64,000 nucleotides of DNA from Bosea sp. 685 (GTDB lineage: Bacteria; Pseudomonadota; Alphaproteobacteria; Rhizobiales; Beijerinckiaceae): positions 4,030,001 to 4,094,000 of the forward strand of contig NZ_CP134779.1 in assembly GCF_031884435.1 (NCBI RefSeq), given 5' to 3'. A model generated the notes under the pieces. That model searched no databases. It saw only the letters and a list, made by a program, of their open reading frames with translations, and was not told the origin of the DNA. The position numbers and the translations under genes are program-made. The first letter of the stretch is position 1. Each line of letters begins with the position of its first letter. Of this stretch, positions 36,538-45,163 are shown piece by piece.

Positions 36538-36703
36538 TCGCGGTTCATCGAGGATTAACTTCGGAGCGGTTCACTAGGCTTGCCAGCCGCGCGCCGTGAC
36601 GGCAATCTCCGCCCGGCAAGACACTCTCCGCTCGGCAAGACGCTTAGTGGGCTATGCGCGACGATGCTCTCGTCGGGCAACAGGATATGGGACGACCAAG
36701 ATC

Positions 36704-37426
36704 ATGATCATGAATGGTGGGAATGCCGCCGCCGGCGAGGATGCCGGCAAGCTGGACGCGAGCGCTCGGCTTAAGCCTCAGGCGGGGCTTCTCGATCGCC
36801 GCGCCTTTCTGGCGGGCTCCGCTGCCGGTCTCAGCGCGCTCGGCCTCGCCGGCTGCGCCACGACCGACGGCATGAGCCTCGCCGAGGCGCAGAAGGTCTA
36901 CGGGCCGGTGCCGGAGGAGAAATTCCCGATTCCGGCGGTCGATGTCAGCAAGGTCGATCCGAAATATTTCCGCCGCACCGTGCGCTACGAGACCAAGGAA
37001 GCGCCCGGCACGATCATCGTCGATCCCGGCAATTACTATGTCTACCGCATCGAGGAGGACGGCGCGGCCACCCGCTACGGCGCCAATGTCGGCCGCGACG
37101 GCTTCCGCTGGAACGGTGCGGCTTATGTCGGGCGCAAGTCCGAATGGGCGACCTGGACCCCGCCCAAGGAGATGATCAAGCGCCAGCCCGAGGCCGCGCA
37201 ATATGCCCGCGGCATGCCCGGCGGGCTCGACAACCCGCTCGGCGCCCGCACGCTCCATCTCTACCAGAACGGCGCCTACACGCTCTACACGATCTATGCC
37301 TCGAGCGACCCGGAAACGATCGGCTCGGGCATCACCAGCGGCTGTGTCGGCCTGCTCAGCCAGGACATGATCCATCTCTATGACCGCACGCCGGTGAAGA
37401 CGAAGGTCGTCGTCCTGCCGGCGTAA
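36704..37426 (+). CDS. TAT lipoprotein with L,D-transpeptidase-like domain lacking key residues
   Basis: A 240-residue protein with a twin-arginine start DRRAFLAGSA (31-40) and a perfect lipobox LAG-C51, so it should be exported folded and lipid-anchored. The YkuD-like domain (about 90-238) aligns with the intact enzyme at 59506. Where that enzyme has IHGSNEPETIG and SSGCIRML, this one has IYASSDPETIG and TSGCVGLL. Cys214 remains, but the conserved His is Tyr198 and the Arg after Cys is Gly216. Cross-linking of peptidoglycan is therefore doubtful. ATG 36710 is an alternative start. Confidence 0.85.
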   Translation: MIMNGGNAAAGEDAGKLDASARLKPQAGLLDRRAFLAGSAAGLSALGLAGCATTDGMSLAEAQKVYGPVPEEKFPIPAVDVSKVDPKYFRRTVRYETKEAPGTIIVDPGNYYVYRIEEDGAATRYGANVGRDGFRWNGAAYVGRKSEWATWTPPKEMIKRQPEAAQYARGMPGGLDNPLGARTLHLYQNGAYTLYTIYASSDPETIGSGITSGCVGLLSQDMIHLYDRTPVKTKVVVLPA

Positions 37427-37592
37427 GGCAACTGGTCGGGCCGCATACCGGAGCAGGACGTCCCGGCCGAGACGATCCGCAGCGATCGAAAACCGGCATA
37501 GCTGGTCTCACCAGCTTGTCGTTGTCACAGGGCGTGTCAGGACAAGCCGCGCCAGCGGCGCCGATCCTGGGCTCCCTTCGCTCGGAGACACG

Positions 37593-38051
37593 CTAGCGAG
37601 CCAGCGGACTATCCCAGACGAGAAACAGCAGCGCCTTGAGCTGGGCGAAACGCTCCGGCCCCAGTTCGGCGCTCCACTCGCGCTCGATGTCGCGCAAGAT
37701 GTCGACCATCTTGGCGAACACGGCGTGCCCGCGTTCGGTAAAATAGACCAGACGCGCGCCGCCCTCTCCTTGAACGTCGGACCGGGTGATATAGCCGAAC
37801 CCCTCGAGGCTCCCCAGCAGCTGGTTGATGGCCTGCTTGCTCATGCCGGCGCGCTCGGCGAGCGTAACCGGGCGAACCTTGTCCGGCCCGGGAAACTGCA
37901 GGACCGCCATATGCGGCAGGCGCAGCTCGTCGAAACCGGCAGCGTTGAGCTCCTTGATGAGCCGGCGCTGGATCGCCTGCGCCGGAACGCGCAGCAGCGC
38001 GCCGATCAGCATGTCCTCGGTCTTCATCGGCACACTTTCGGAATAAGGCAT
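37593..38051 (-). CDS. MarR-family transcriptional regulator
   Basis: A 152-residue winged-helix protein: KVRPVTLAERAGMSKQAINQ LLGSLEGFGYITRSDV is the recognition and wing region, and LVYFTERGHAVFAKM the C-terminal dimerisation helix. It is divergent from the cupin gene at 38116, and the 64-base gap contains two copies of a 17-base dyad, so it likely represses both. An internal ATG at 38027 (MKTEDML) is an alternative start. Confidence 0.9.
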   Translation of the reverse strand: MPYSESVPMKTEDMLIGALLRVPAQAIQRRLIKELNAAGFDELRLPHMAVLQFPGPDKVRPVTLAERAGMSKQAINQLLGSLEGFGYITRSDVQGEGGARLVYFTERGHAVFAKMVDILRDIEREWSAELGPERFAQLKALLFLVWDSPLAR

Positions 38052-38059
38052 TGACTTCT

Positions 38060-38100
38060 GGTAAACGGAGTTTACCGTTGTCTGGTAAATGTAATTTACC
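38060..38100. promoter_or_regulatory. Twin MarR operators GGTAAA-N5-TTTACC
   Basis: GGTAAACGGAGTTTACC (38060-38076) and GGTAAATGTAATTTACC (38084-38100) share perfect six-base arms and the same five-base spacing; centres are 24 bases apart. They fill the gap between the divergent MarR and cupin genes, just upstream of the cupin ribosome site GGAGAGG. Confidence 0.75.
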
Positions 38101-38115
38101 TGGAGAGGTCGGACA

Positions 38116-38592
38116 ATGCCTCAGTCAGTCATAGACCCTCACGTCAATCCTGCCGACGAGACCATCACCAGCACGGGGCTCGCGGTTCGCTTCCTGTTGG
38201 CCGGAGATCACTCGAACGGCAGCATTGCGGCCTTTGAGCTGATGGTCCCGGCCGCGCAGCGCCTGCCCGCTCCCGCGCACAGCCATGACCATTACGAAGA
38301 GACGATCTACGGCCTGGACGGCGTGGTGACCTGGACCGTCGACGGCAAACAGATCGATGTCGGGCCGGGACAAGCCTTGTGCATTCCGCGCGGCGCCGTT
38401 CATCGCTTCGACAACAACGGCAGCCAGGACGCGAAGATGCTCTGCGTGATCACGCCGGCCGCGATCGGTCCAGAGTATTTTCGCGAGGTGTTTGCGGCCG
38501 TCGACGCCGCAGCCGGTGGCCCGCCGGACCGGGCCAGGATGGCGGAGATCATGCGCCGTCACGGTCTGACGCCGGCAGCGCCCCCAACATAG
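38116..38592 (+). CDS. Cupin-domain protein
   Basis: A 158-residue protein with both cupin motifs: HSHDHYEETIYGLDGVVTWT (metal-binding His/His/Glu, G(X)5HXH(X)3-4E-like) and CIPRGAVHRFDN. It is a small single-domain metal-binding beta-barrel, often a dioxygenase or isomerase in aromatic or small-molecule detoxification. A strong GGAGAGG ribosome site precedes ATG 38116. Control by the divergent MarR protein suggests induction by a small organic compound. Confidence 0.88.
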   Translation: MPQSVIDPHVNPADETITSTGLAVRFLLAGDHSNGSIAAFELMVPAAQRLPAPAHSHDHYEETIYGLDGVVTWTVDGKQIDVGPGQALCIPRGAVHRFDNNGSQDAKMLCVITPAAIGPEYFREVFAAVDAAAGGPPDRARMAEIMRRHGLTPAAPPT

Positions 38593-38650
38593 AGGCCGGT
38601 GAGCCGCCCTGCCCTTTCAGTCGACCTGCCGCTTCAGTCGACTTGCCCCG

Positions 38651-39568
38651 TCAATCGACTTGCCGGCGCGGGTTGAGCACGTCGCGCAGATGGTCGCCGA
38701 TCAGGTTGATCGCGACCACGGTCGCGAGCAAGGCGAGGCCGGGATAGAAGCTGATCCAGAACTTGCCCGACAGCATGTACTGGTAGCCATTGGCGATCAG
38801 CATGCCCAGGCTCGGCTCGGTCACGGGCACGCCGAGGCCGAGGAAGGAGAGCGTCGCCTCCAGCGCGATGGCGCGCGCGATCTGCACGGTGGCGATCACC
38901 ATCAGCGGCGGCAGGCAGTTCGGCAGCAGGTGGCGCCACAGGATGCGCATCGGCCGCGCGCCCATGGCGCGAGCCGCCTCGATATACTCCTTGCGGCTTT
39001 CGATCAGCGCGCTGGCGCGGGCGGTGCGGGCATAGACCGCCCATTCCACGATGACGAGCGCGAGCACGACATTGGCGATGCCCTTACCGAGGAAGGCGAG
39101 GATCATCAGCGCGATCAGGATCGTCGGAAAGGAGAGCTGCAGATCGACGAGCCGCATCAGCGCGGTCTCGATGCGACCGCCGGCATAGGCGGCAAACAGG
39201 CCAAGCGTCGTGCCGACCGCCGCCGCCAGCAGGGCCGATGCGATGCCGACGAAGAGCGAGATCCGCAGGCCGTAGAGAATGGCCGAGAGCATGTCGCGGC
39301 CCTGGTCGTCGCTGCCCAGCCAAAAGGTCATGCCGGTGCCCGAGATCGCGCCCGGCGGCAGGCGCCCGTCCAGGATGTCGAGCTGCATCAGGTCGTAAGG
39401 GTTCTGCGGCGAGATCCAGGGCGCCAGAAGTGCGGCGAGCACGATCGCCGCGAAGGCGACGAGGCCGGCCATGGCGAGACGCGACGAAGCGAAGGCGCGC
39501 AGGAAGCGGCGCAGCGGCGTCGCGCGCGGCGGGCTCGCAATCTCTGCGCTTGAGGCCGGCGCGGTCAT
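38651..39568 (-). CDS. ABC transporter permease (DppC type)
   Basis: A 305-residue permease: LAMAGLVAFAAIVLAALLAP first helix, LGSDDQGRDMLSAILYGLR, LVDLQLSFPTILIAL, the coupling loop YIEAARAMGARPMRILWRHL, and ending DHLRDVLNPRRQVD. It partners the DppB-type permease at 39565, whose stop it overlaps by four bases. It closes a leftward operon of ligase, DppB and DppC; no ATPase gene follows. Confidence 0.94.
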   Translation of the reverse strand: MTAPASSAEIASPPRATPLRRFLRAFASSRLAMAGLVAFAAIVLAALLAPWISPQNPYDLMQLDILDGRLPPGAISGTGMTFWLGSDDQGRDMLSAILYGLRISLFVGIASALLAAAVGTTLGLFAAYAGGRIETALMRLVDLQLSFPTILIALMILAFLGKGIANVVLALVIVEWAVYARTARASALIESRKEYIEAARAMGARPMRILWRHLLPNCLPPLMVIATVQIARAIALEATLSFLGLGVPVTEPSLGMLIANGYQYMLSGKFWISFYPGLALLATVVAINLIGDHLRDVLNPRRQVD

Positions 39569-40533
39569 CGGCCGATCCTCACGCGCGGATCGAGCGCTGT
39601 GTAGAGGCAGTCGACGAGGAGGTTGATGATCACGAACATCAACACGATGATCATGAGATAGGCGACGATCATCGGCCGATCCAACACATGGATGCTGTCG
39701 ATGATCAGCTTGCCCATGCCGGGCCAGGCGAAGATCGTCTCCGTGACCACGGAAAAGGCGATCACCGAACCGAATTCGAGCCCAATGATCGTGACGACCG
39801 GGATCATGATGTTCTTCAGCAGGTGCCGGAAGATGACCCGGCCCTCGGGCAGGCCCTTGGCGCGGGCCGTGCGGATGAAGTCCTGGGGCACGACCTCGCG
39901 GGTCTCGGCCCGCACCAGCCGCATCACCAGCGAGATCTTGAACAGCGCCAAGTTGAGCGCCGGCAGCACGAGATGCTGCAGACCGTCGAGCGTCAGGAAG
40001 GACCAGCCGATGCCGAGGAACACCCGGGTCTCGCCGCGCCCGCCCGAGGGCAGCCAGCCGAGCTGCACCGCAAAGACCATGATCAGCAGCAGGCCGACCC
40101 AGAAGCCCGGCAGGGAAAAGCCGAGGATCGAGCCGGTCATGATCACCCGCGCCAGCGGCGCATTCGGCTTGAGCCCGGCATAGAGACCCAGCGGAATACC
40201 GATGAAGGTCGCCAGCAGCATGGCGCAGACGGCGAGTTCAAGCGTCGCCGGCATACGCTGCAGGATGATCTTCAGGGCGGGCTCGTTATAGACGAAGCTG
40301 CGGCCGAGATCGCCATGCAGCGCCCCGTTCAGGAAGGACAGATACTGCGCCCAGAGCGGGCGATCGAGCCCGAAGGCGGTGATCGCGCGCAGCCGCTCGG
40401 CCTGATCGGCATCGGGCGAGATCAGCACCGCGACGGGGTCGCCGATGACGCTGATGCCGATGAAGACGATCACCGTCATCGCCAGCATGACGAACCCGGC
40501 CTGGAGCAGGCGCTGAAGGAACCATCCGGCCAT
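39565..40533 (-). CDS. ABC transporter permease (DppB type)
   Basis: A 322-residue permease beginning MAGWFLQRLLQAGFVMLAMT, with DFIRTARAKGLPEGRVIFRH as the coupling region and ETIFAWPGMGKLIIDSIHVL near the end. Six membrane segments are visible. It starts 10 bases after the acyl-CoA ligase stop, linking transport with CoA activation of the imported acid. Confidence 0.94.
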   Translation of the reverse strand: MAGWFLQRLLQAGFVMLAMTVIVFIGISVIGDPVAVLISPDADQAERLRAITAFGLDRPLWAQYLSFLNGALHGDLGRSFVYNEPALKIILQRMPATLELAVCAMLLATFIGIPLGLYAGLKPNAPLARVIMTGSILGFSLPGFWVGLLLIMVFAVQLGWLPSGGRGETRVFLGIGWSFLTLDGLQHLVLPALNLALFKISLVMRLVRAETREVVPQDFIRTARAKGLPEGRVIFRHLLKNIMIPVVTIIGLEFGSVIAFSVVTETIFAWPGMGKLIIDSIHVLDRPMIVAYLMIIVLMFVIINLLVDCLYTALDPRVRIGR

Positions 40534-40543
40534 CGTTCCCCCG

Positions 40544-42121
40544 CTACCTGCCGAGCTTCGAGCCGGCGCCTTCGCGGTCGAAGCACGCGGCGACGCTGCG
40601 GCTCAGCTCGCTTTTCCGGATGCGCTGCGTCGGCGTCTTCGGGAATTCGTCGATGCCTTCGATATAGCGCGGAATCTGGAAATAGGGCAGCCGCTGCTCG
40701 CACCAGGCGACGAGGCCGGCCGGATCGAGCGCGCGACCGGGCGCGGGCCGGATGAAGAGCTTGAGGTCGTCGTCGCCCATCTCGCTGGGCACGCCGATCA
40801 GCGCGCATTCCTCGATCTCGTCATGGGTCAGGACGACGCGTTCGACCTCCCAGGCCGAGATGTTGACGCCGCGCCGCCTGACGCTGTCCTTCTTGCGCCC
40901 GCAATAATACAGGAAGCCGTCCTCGTCGCGGCGAGCAAGGTCGCCGGTCGAGAACCAGCCATCCCTGACCAGCGCCTCGCCGGCCTCCTCCATGCGGAAA
41001 TAGCCCTTGAAGGCGAGGCCGGGCTCGCGCGGCAACACCACGATCTCGCCGGGCTCGCCGACCGCGACCTCGGCGCCCGCCTCGTCGAGCAGGCGCACCT
41101 CGTAGAAGGGCAAGGGCCTGCCGCAGGAGCCGAGCCGGCCTTCGGGATTGATCGTGACGAAGGTCGTCATCTCCGAGAGGCCGTAGCCCTCATAGAGCGA
41201 GACGCCGAAGCGCTCCTCGAAAGCGCGCCAGACATCGAGCGGGCAGCCGCCGCCCCAGGCCATCCGGACCTTGTGCTCGCGGTCGCGTGGGCTTGCCGGC
41301 TGCTTCAGGAGCAGCGGCAGCACGCCGCCGAGATAATGGATATGGGTGACGTCGAAGCGGCGCACCTGCTCCCAGAATTGCGAGGCGCTGAACTTCTCGA
41401 CCATGGCGAGCGTGATCGGCTGCATCAGCGCCGCGATCAGCACCGCGACGCCGGCGCCGTGATGCAGCGGCTCCCAGAGCAGGAAGACGTCGCCGGCTCC
41501 CGCGCCGGTCAAGGCGAGCGTGCCCATCGGCCCGGCGCGCAGGCTGCGGTCGGTCTTGAGCACGCCTTTCGGCTCGCCGGTGGTGCCGGAACTCGGGGTA
41601 ATCGCGATGATGTCGTCGGCCGCGACCGTCACCGGCGGCGGCAAGGGGCTGCCACGCTCTTGCAGGCTGGCGAGGCTTTGCGCGCCCTCGCCGCCGCGCC
41701 AGAACACCGCAAGCTCCGGCAACCGCCCCAGGACCGGCACGAGCGGCTCGGCATAGGCCGCATCGGCGATCAGCGCATGCGGCTCGAAACGGTCGAAGAC
41801 GAAATCGAGCGCCGCACCCTTGAGATGGGTGTTGACGGGAATGCGCAGCAGCCCGGCCTTGGCCAGCGCGAAGATGACGATGATGTGCTCGGGATGGCTC
41901 GGCAGCATCACCGCGACGCGGTCGCCCTGTTTCAGCCCGGTCGCGAGCAGCGCATTGGCGAGGCGGTTGATGGCCGCGTCGAGCCGGCCGATCGTCCAGC
42001 TCTCATCCCCGAAGCGGCAATAGACATGGTCCGGGTCGCCGGCGGCGCGCCGGTCCCAGAGCTGGCTGATGGTGATCTCGTCTGTCTGCATGTCGTTGAT
42101 CTGCATGTCTTGGATCTGCAT
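40544..42121 (-). CDS. AMP-forming acyl-CoA ligase (CaiC-like)
   Basis: About 525 residues of the AMP-binding superfamily: ITPSSGTTGEPKGVLKTDRS is the P-loop-like motif, YEGYGLSEMT the A5 motif, WFSTGDLARRDEDGFLYYCG plus RKKDSVRRRGVNISAWEVE the hinge, and TPTQRIRKSELS carries the catalytic lysine. It would activate an imported carboxylate such as a carnitine-like or other acid to its CoA ester. The start is uncertain: ATG at 42121, 42106 and 42091 lie in a repeated ATGCAGATC... stretch with no clear ribosome site. Confidence 0.9.
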   Translation of the reverse strand: MQIQDMQINDMQTDEITISQLWDRRAAGDPDHVYCRFGDESWTIGRLDAAINRLANALLATGLKQGDRVAVMLPSHPEHIIVIFALAKAGLLRIPVNTHLKGAALDFVFDRFEPHALIADAAYAEPLVPVLGRLPELAVFWRGGEGAQSLASLQERGSPLPPPVTVAADDIIAITPSSGTTGEPKGVLKTDRSLRAGPMGTLALTGAGAGDVFLLWEPLHHGAGVAVLIAALMQPITLAMVEKFSASQFWEQVRRFDVTHIHYLGGVLPLLLKQPASPRDREHKVRMAWGGGCPLDVWRAFEERFGVSLYEGYGLSEMTTFVTINPEGRLGSCGRPLPFYEVRLLDEAGAEVAVGEPGEIVVLPREPGLAFKGYFRMEEAGEALVRDGWFSTGDLARRDEDGFLYYCGRKKDSVRRRGVNISAWEVERVVLTHDEIEECALIGVPSEMGDDDLKLFIRPAPGRALDPAGLVAWCEQRLPYFQIPRYIEGIDEFPKTPTQRIRKSELSRSVAACFDREGAGSKLGR

Positions 42122-42140
42122 GAGGCGGCCCGCGCGGTCA

Positions 42141-42157
42141 TTATCGATATACAATAA
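42141..42157. promoter_or_regulatory. Shared operator motif, copy 1
   Basis: TTATCGATATACAATAA lies just upstream of the leftward ligase/permease operon and differs at only two positions from TTATTGACATACAATAA at 47481-47497, upstream of the binding-protein gene. A common regulator, most likely the IclR protein encoded between them at 45164, would explain this. Confidence 0.55.
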
Positions 42158-42164
42158 CTGTAAT

Positions 42165-42258
42165 TGAATATTGATATTCACTCGCGCCCCTGTCAAGCGG
42201 CCGGCCGTCCCGGCCGCGGTTGACAGGCTGCCGAGCCACTCATAATAATGATTATTAT
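42165..42258. promoter_or_regulatory. Two further palindromes in the divergent ligase/hydratase promoter
   Basis: TGAATATTGATATTCA (42165-42180) is a perfect seven-base-arm palindrome; ATAATAATGATTATTAT (42242-42258) is a perfect eight-base-arm palindrome 27 bases upstream of the enoyl-CoA hydratase start. Between them the DNA is GC-rich. They lie in the gap between divergent units and are candidate regulator sites or promoter elements. Confidence 0.45.
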
Positions 42259-42284
42259 ATAGCAATATCTACGGAGCAAGCGCC

Positions 42285-43061
42285 ATGGCCGATATCGAGC
42301 GCGAGCGTCGCGGGGGCATTGCCATCGTCACGATCAATCGCCCCGCCAAACGCAACGCCCTGAACGCCGCGGCCTGGCAGGCGCTCGGCGACAGCTTCAT
42401 TGCGCTGCGGTCGGACCCCGCGATCCGCGCCATTATCCTGACCGGGCGTGGCGGCGCATTCTGCGCCGGCGACGAGATCGGCGCCTTTGCCGCGGTTCGC
42501 GATGATCCCCCGGCGCGGCAGGCCTATTGGGATGCGATCATGGCCTGCTATGCCGCCGTCTCCGCCTCATCGGTGCCGGTGATCGCGGCGGTCAGCGGGC
42601 CTTGCGTCGGCGGCGGCTGCACGCTGGCGCTGCGGGCCGATTTCCGGCTCGCCGACGCGACCGCCCGCTTCGGCGTGCCGCCGGCCAAGCTCGGGCTGGT
42701 CTACCCGGCCGACTCCACCCAGCTTCTCGCCGCCACGGCCGGCGTCGGCATGGCCAGGCGCATGCTCTATACCGGCGAGCTCATCGATGCGCCCGCGGCC
42801 CTCGCCTGCGGCCTGGTCTCGGAGGTGGTCGCGGGCGATGTCGTCGAGGCGGCGCTACGCCTGGCCGAACCGATCATCGCCAATGCGCCGATCTCGATCC
42901 GGGCCGCCAAGCTCGCCTGCGATGCGATGCTGCAGGGAAGGCTTCCCGAGGTCGCAGCCGAGATCGCGGCGCTGTCCGACCTGGCCGACCGCAGCGCCGA
43001 CTACCGCGAAGGCTCGCTCGCCTTCGCGCAGAAGCGCAAGCCGGTTTTTACGGGCAGCTGA
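42285..43061 (+). CDS. Enoyl-CoA hydratase/isomerase family protein
   Basis: A 258-residue crotonase-fold protein: NRPAKRNALNAAAWQALGDS, the oxyanion-hole segment GRGGAFCAGDEIGAFA, and PCVGGGCTLALRADFRLADA followed by FGVPPAKLGLVYPADSTQLL. Crotonases act on CoA thioesters made by the neighbouring ligases, for instance hydration, isomerisation or dehydration of a carnitine-like acyl-CoA. It is divergent from the ligase/permease operon. Confidence 0.92.
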   Translation: MADIERERRGGIAIVTINRPAKRNALNAAAWQALGDSFIALRSDPAIRAIILTGRGGAFCAGDEIGAFAAVRDDPPARQAYWDAIMACYAAVSASSVPVIAAVSGPCVGGGCTLALRADFRLADATARFGVPPAKLGLVYPADSTQLLAATAGVGMARRMLYTGELIDAPAALACGLVSEVVAGDVVEAALRLAEPIIANAPISIRAAKLACDAMLQGRLPEVAAEIAALSDLADRSADYREGSLAFAQKRKPVFTGS

Positions 43062-43548
43062 GGGGGCGCTTGGACATGCCGCGCAGATCTGAAATCCGAG
43101 GCGCGTCATGGTCGGGCTTGACCCGACCATCTCGTAAACCAGCGCACTCTGGTCGGAAGATTCTCGGGGCACGAGCCCACGACTGTCCGGTTCGCCGTGA
43201 GCACCCGATCGAAAAGTCCTGTTCATTGACGGCTTTCCAGTGGGCAAGGTCGAATGAGACAGGCGCGGGAACCCCTCTCCCGGATGGGAGAGGGGTAGGG
43301 GTGAGGGTGTGCCCTTTCAATAGAAGGCGCTGCGGCTCCGTTGCGCCCCAACAATCAGCGGCGGGCCCTCATCCCTGCCCTTCTCCCACACGGGAGAAGG
43401 GTTCCCCGCGCCCTTCATCCGGTACTTCGCTTCATCTCGCTCGCGAGAAGCTCTTGATATCGCTCGTTTCATCTCAGGTCAGCTTCACGGGATGCGGGAC
43501 GGAATTTCTAGACGGGCTCCGAGCCCTGCGGAACAGGAAGACGACGCC
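43062..43548. repeat. Composite repeat region
   Basis: 43100-43262 is a unit also found at 46055-46145, 46440-46590 and, inverted, 35280-35420 (landmark CACGACTGTCCGGTTCGCCG). 43262-43415 is a complete copy of the long inverted module that opens GCGGGAACCCCTCTCCCGGA and closes GGGAGAAGGGTTCCCCGCGC. No gene seen. Confidence 0.6.
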
Positions 43549-45093
43549 ATGTCTGCCACCACCATGCCCGCCATCACCGTGCCCGCCATCACCGTGCCCG
43601 ACGACGCCAATGTGTATTCCGCCCTGGTCGCCCCAGTGCGCGACACCGGGCGCATCTTCATGGAAAACGCCGACGGGCGCGTCATCCGCTTTGGCGAGGT
43701 GGCCAGCATCACCGCCCGCTATGCCGGCCTACTGGCGCGCGAGGGGGTGGGCAAGGGTGATTTCGTCGCCGGCATCCTCGAGAAATCGCCCGAGGCGGTG
43801 CTGCTCTATCTCGCGGCCTGCCGGCTCGGCGCAGTCTATGTGCCCGTGCATATCGGGCTGACCGATGCCGAGATCAGCCATATCCTCGGCGATGCCAGGC
43901 CCAAGCTCGTGGTCTGCGACCCGATGCGGGAGAACGTCGTCCGCGCCGCCGGCTGCAAGGCCCTCACCCTCGACGCCGGCGGGACCGGCACGCTGATTGA
44001 CCGCAGCGAAACCTTGCCGGCCGAGCACGCGCTCGCGAGCGTCGCGCCCTCCGATCCCAATGCCATGGTCTATACCTCCGGCACGACCGGGCGGCCGAAA
44101 GGCGCGCTGCTCTCGGCGGGCTCGGTGATCTGGAATGCGCGTTCGCTCGCCGCCTGCTGGGGCATCACGCAGGCCGACACGCTGCTTCACGCCAATCCGA
44201 TGGCCTATGGCCTGTTCGGCACGACGACGCCGGCGCTGGCGGGCGGGGCCGCGATGATCCTGCTGCCGAAATTCGAGGCCGAGAGCGTGCTGGCCGCGCT
44301 GCCGCGCGCGACGATCTTTGCGGGCGTGCCGACCTATTACGCCAGGCTGATGGCCGATGCGCGCTTCGACCGGGCGCTCTGCGCCGGGATGCGCCTGTTC
44401 GTGACCGGCTCGGCGCCGATGCGGCCCGACGCCTTCGCGGCCTTCACCGAGCGCAGCGGCCATCGCCTGCTCGACCGCTACGGCCTAACGGAAGTTCTGA
44501 TCGCGACCTCGAACCGGCCCGACTCCAGCCGCCGGCCCGACACCTCCGGCCTGCCCCTGCCCGGCTCGGCGATCCGCATCGTCGACGAGCAAAGCGAGCT
44601 CGTGCCGGCGGGAAGCGTCGGCATGATCGAACTGCGCCAGCCCTACCCGTTCCTCGGCTATTGGCAGGATCCGGACAAGACGGCGCAGGCTTTCCGCAAC
44701 GGCTGGTTTCGAACCGGCGATTTCGGCCGGCTCGATGAGCAGGGCTATGTCAGCGTGCTCGGGCGCGGTGCCGATCTGATCATCTCGGGCGGGCTCAATG
44801 TCTATCCCCGCGAGGTCGAGGCCGCCGTCAATGCGCTCGACGGCGTCATCGAGAGCGCCGTCATCGGCGTGCCCCATGCCGATTTCGGCGAGGCGGTGCT
44901 GGCGGTAGTGCAGCTCGCGAGCGGGACGGAGGGTTTCGATACGAGCGCCGCGATCGTCACGCTCAAGCGCTCGCTGGCCGGATACAAGGTGCCCAAGCGC
45001 ATCGAGCTGGTTGCCGAGATGCCGCGCAACACGCTCGGGAAGATCCAGAAAAACCTGCTCAAGCAGCGCTTTGGGGGCGCATTCCGGGGCTAA
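43549..45093 (+). CDS. AMP-forming acyl-CoA synthetase (malonyl-CoA synthetase-like)
   Basis: A 514-residue ligase: MVYTSGTTGRPKGALLSAGS, DRYGLTEVLIATSN, WFRTGDFGRLDEQGYVSVLG, DLIISGGLNVYPREVE and the catalytic-lysine region MPRNTLGKIQKNLLKQRF. This pattern fits MatB-like or related dicarboxylate CoA synthetases; specificity is not certain. The start at 43549 has AGGAAG upstream, and the N-terminus carries a duplicated MPAITVPAITVPDD. Downstream lies the IclR gene, same direction. Confidence 0.9.
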   Translation: MSATTMPAITVPAITVPDDANVYSALVAPVRDTGRIFMENADGRVIRFGEVASITARYAGLLAREGVGKGDFVAGILEKSPEAVLLYLAACRLGAVYVPVHIGLTDAEISHILGDARPKLVVCDPMRENVVRAAGCKALTLDAGGTGTLIDRSETLPAEHALASVAPSDPNAMVYTSGTTGRPKGALLSAGSVIWNARSLAACWGITQADTLLHANPMAYGLFGTTTPALAGGAAMILLPKFEAESVLAALPRATIFAGVPTYYARLMADARFDRALCAGMRLFVTGSAPMRPDAFAAFTERSGHRLLDRYGLTEVLIATSNRPDSSRRPDTSGLPLPGSAIRIVDEQSELVPAGSVGMIELRQPYPFLGYWQDPDKTAQAFRNGWFRTGDFGRLDEQGYVSVLGRGADLIISGGLNVYPREVEAAVNALDGVIESAVIGVPHADFGEAVLAVVQLASGTEGFDTSAAIVTLKRSLAGYKVPKRIELVAEMPRNTLGKIQKNLLKQRFGGAFRG

Positions 45094-45163
45094 ATCGCCG
45101 GGTTTTAGCAGGCGCACAAAGATGCTAACCCTGCCCCTCATCGACAGGAAAGCCTGAAGGCGC

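Noticed and set aside
39238..42157. Long plus-strand frames opposite the permease and ligase genes
   Set aside because: Antisense shadows of an operon with strong family matches and stop/start overlaps.
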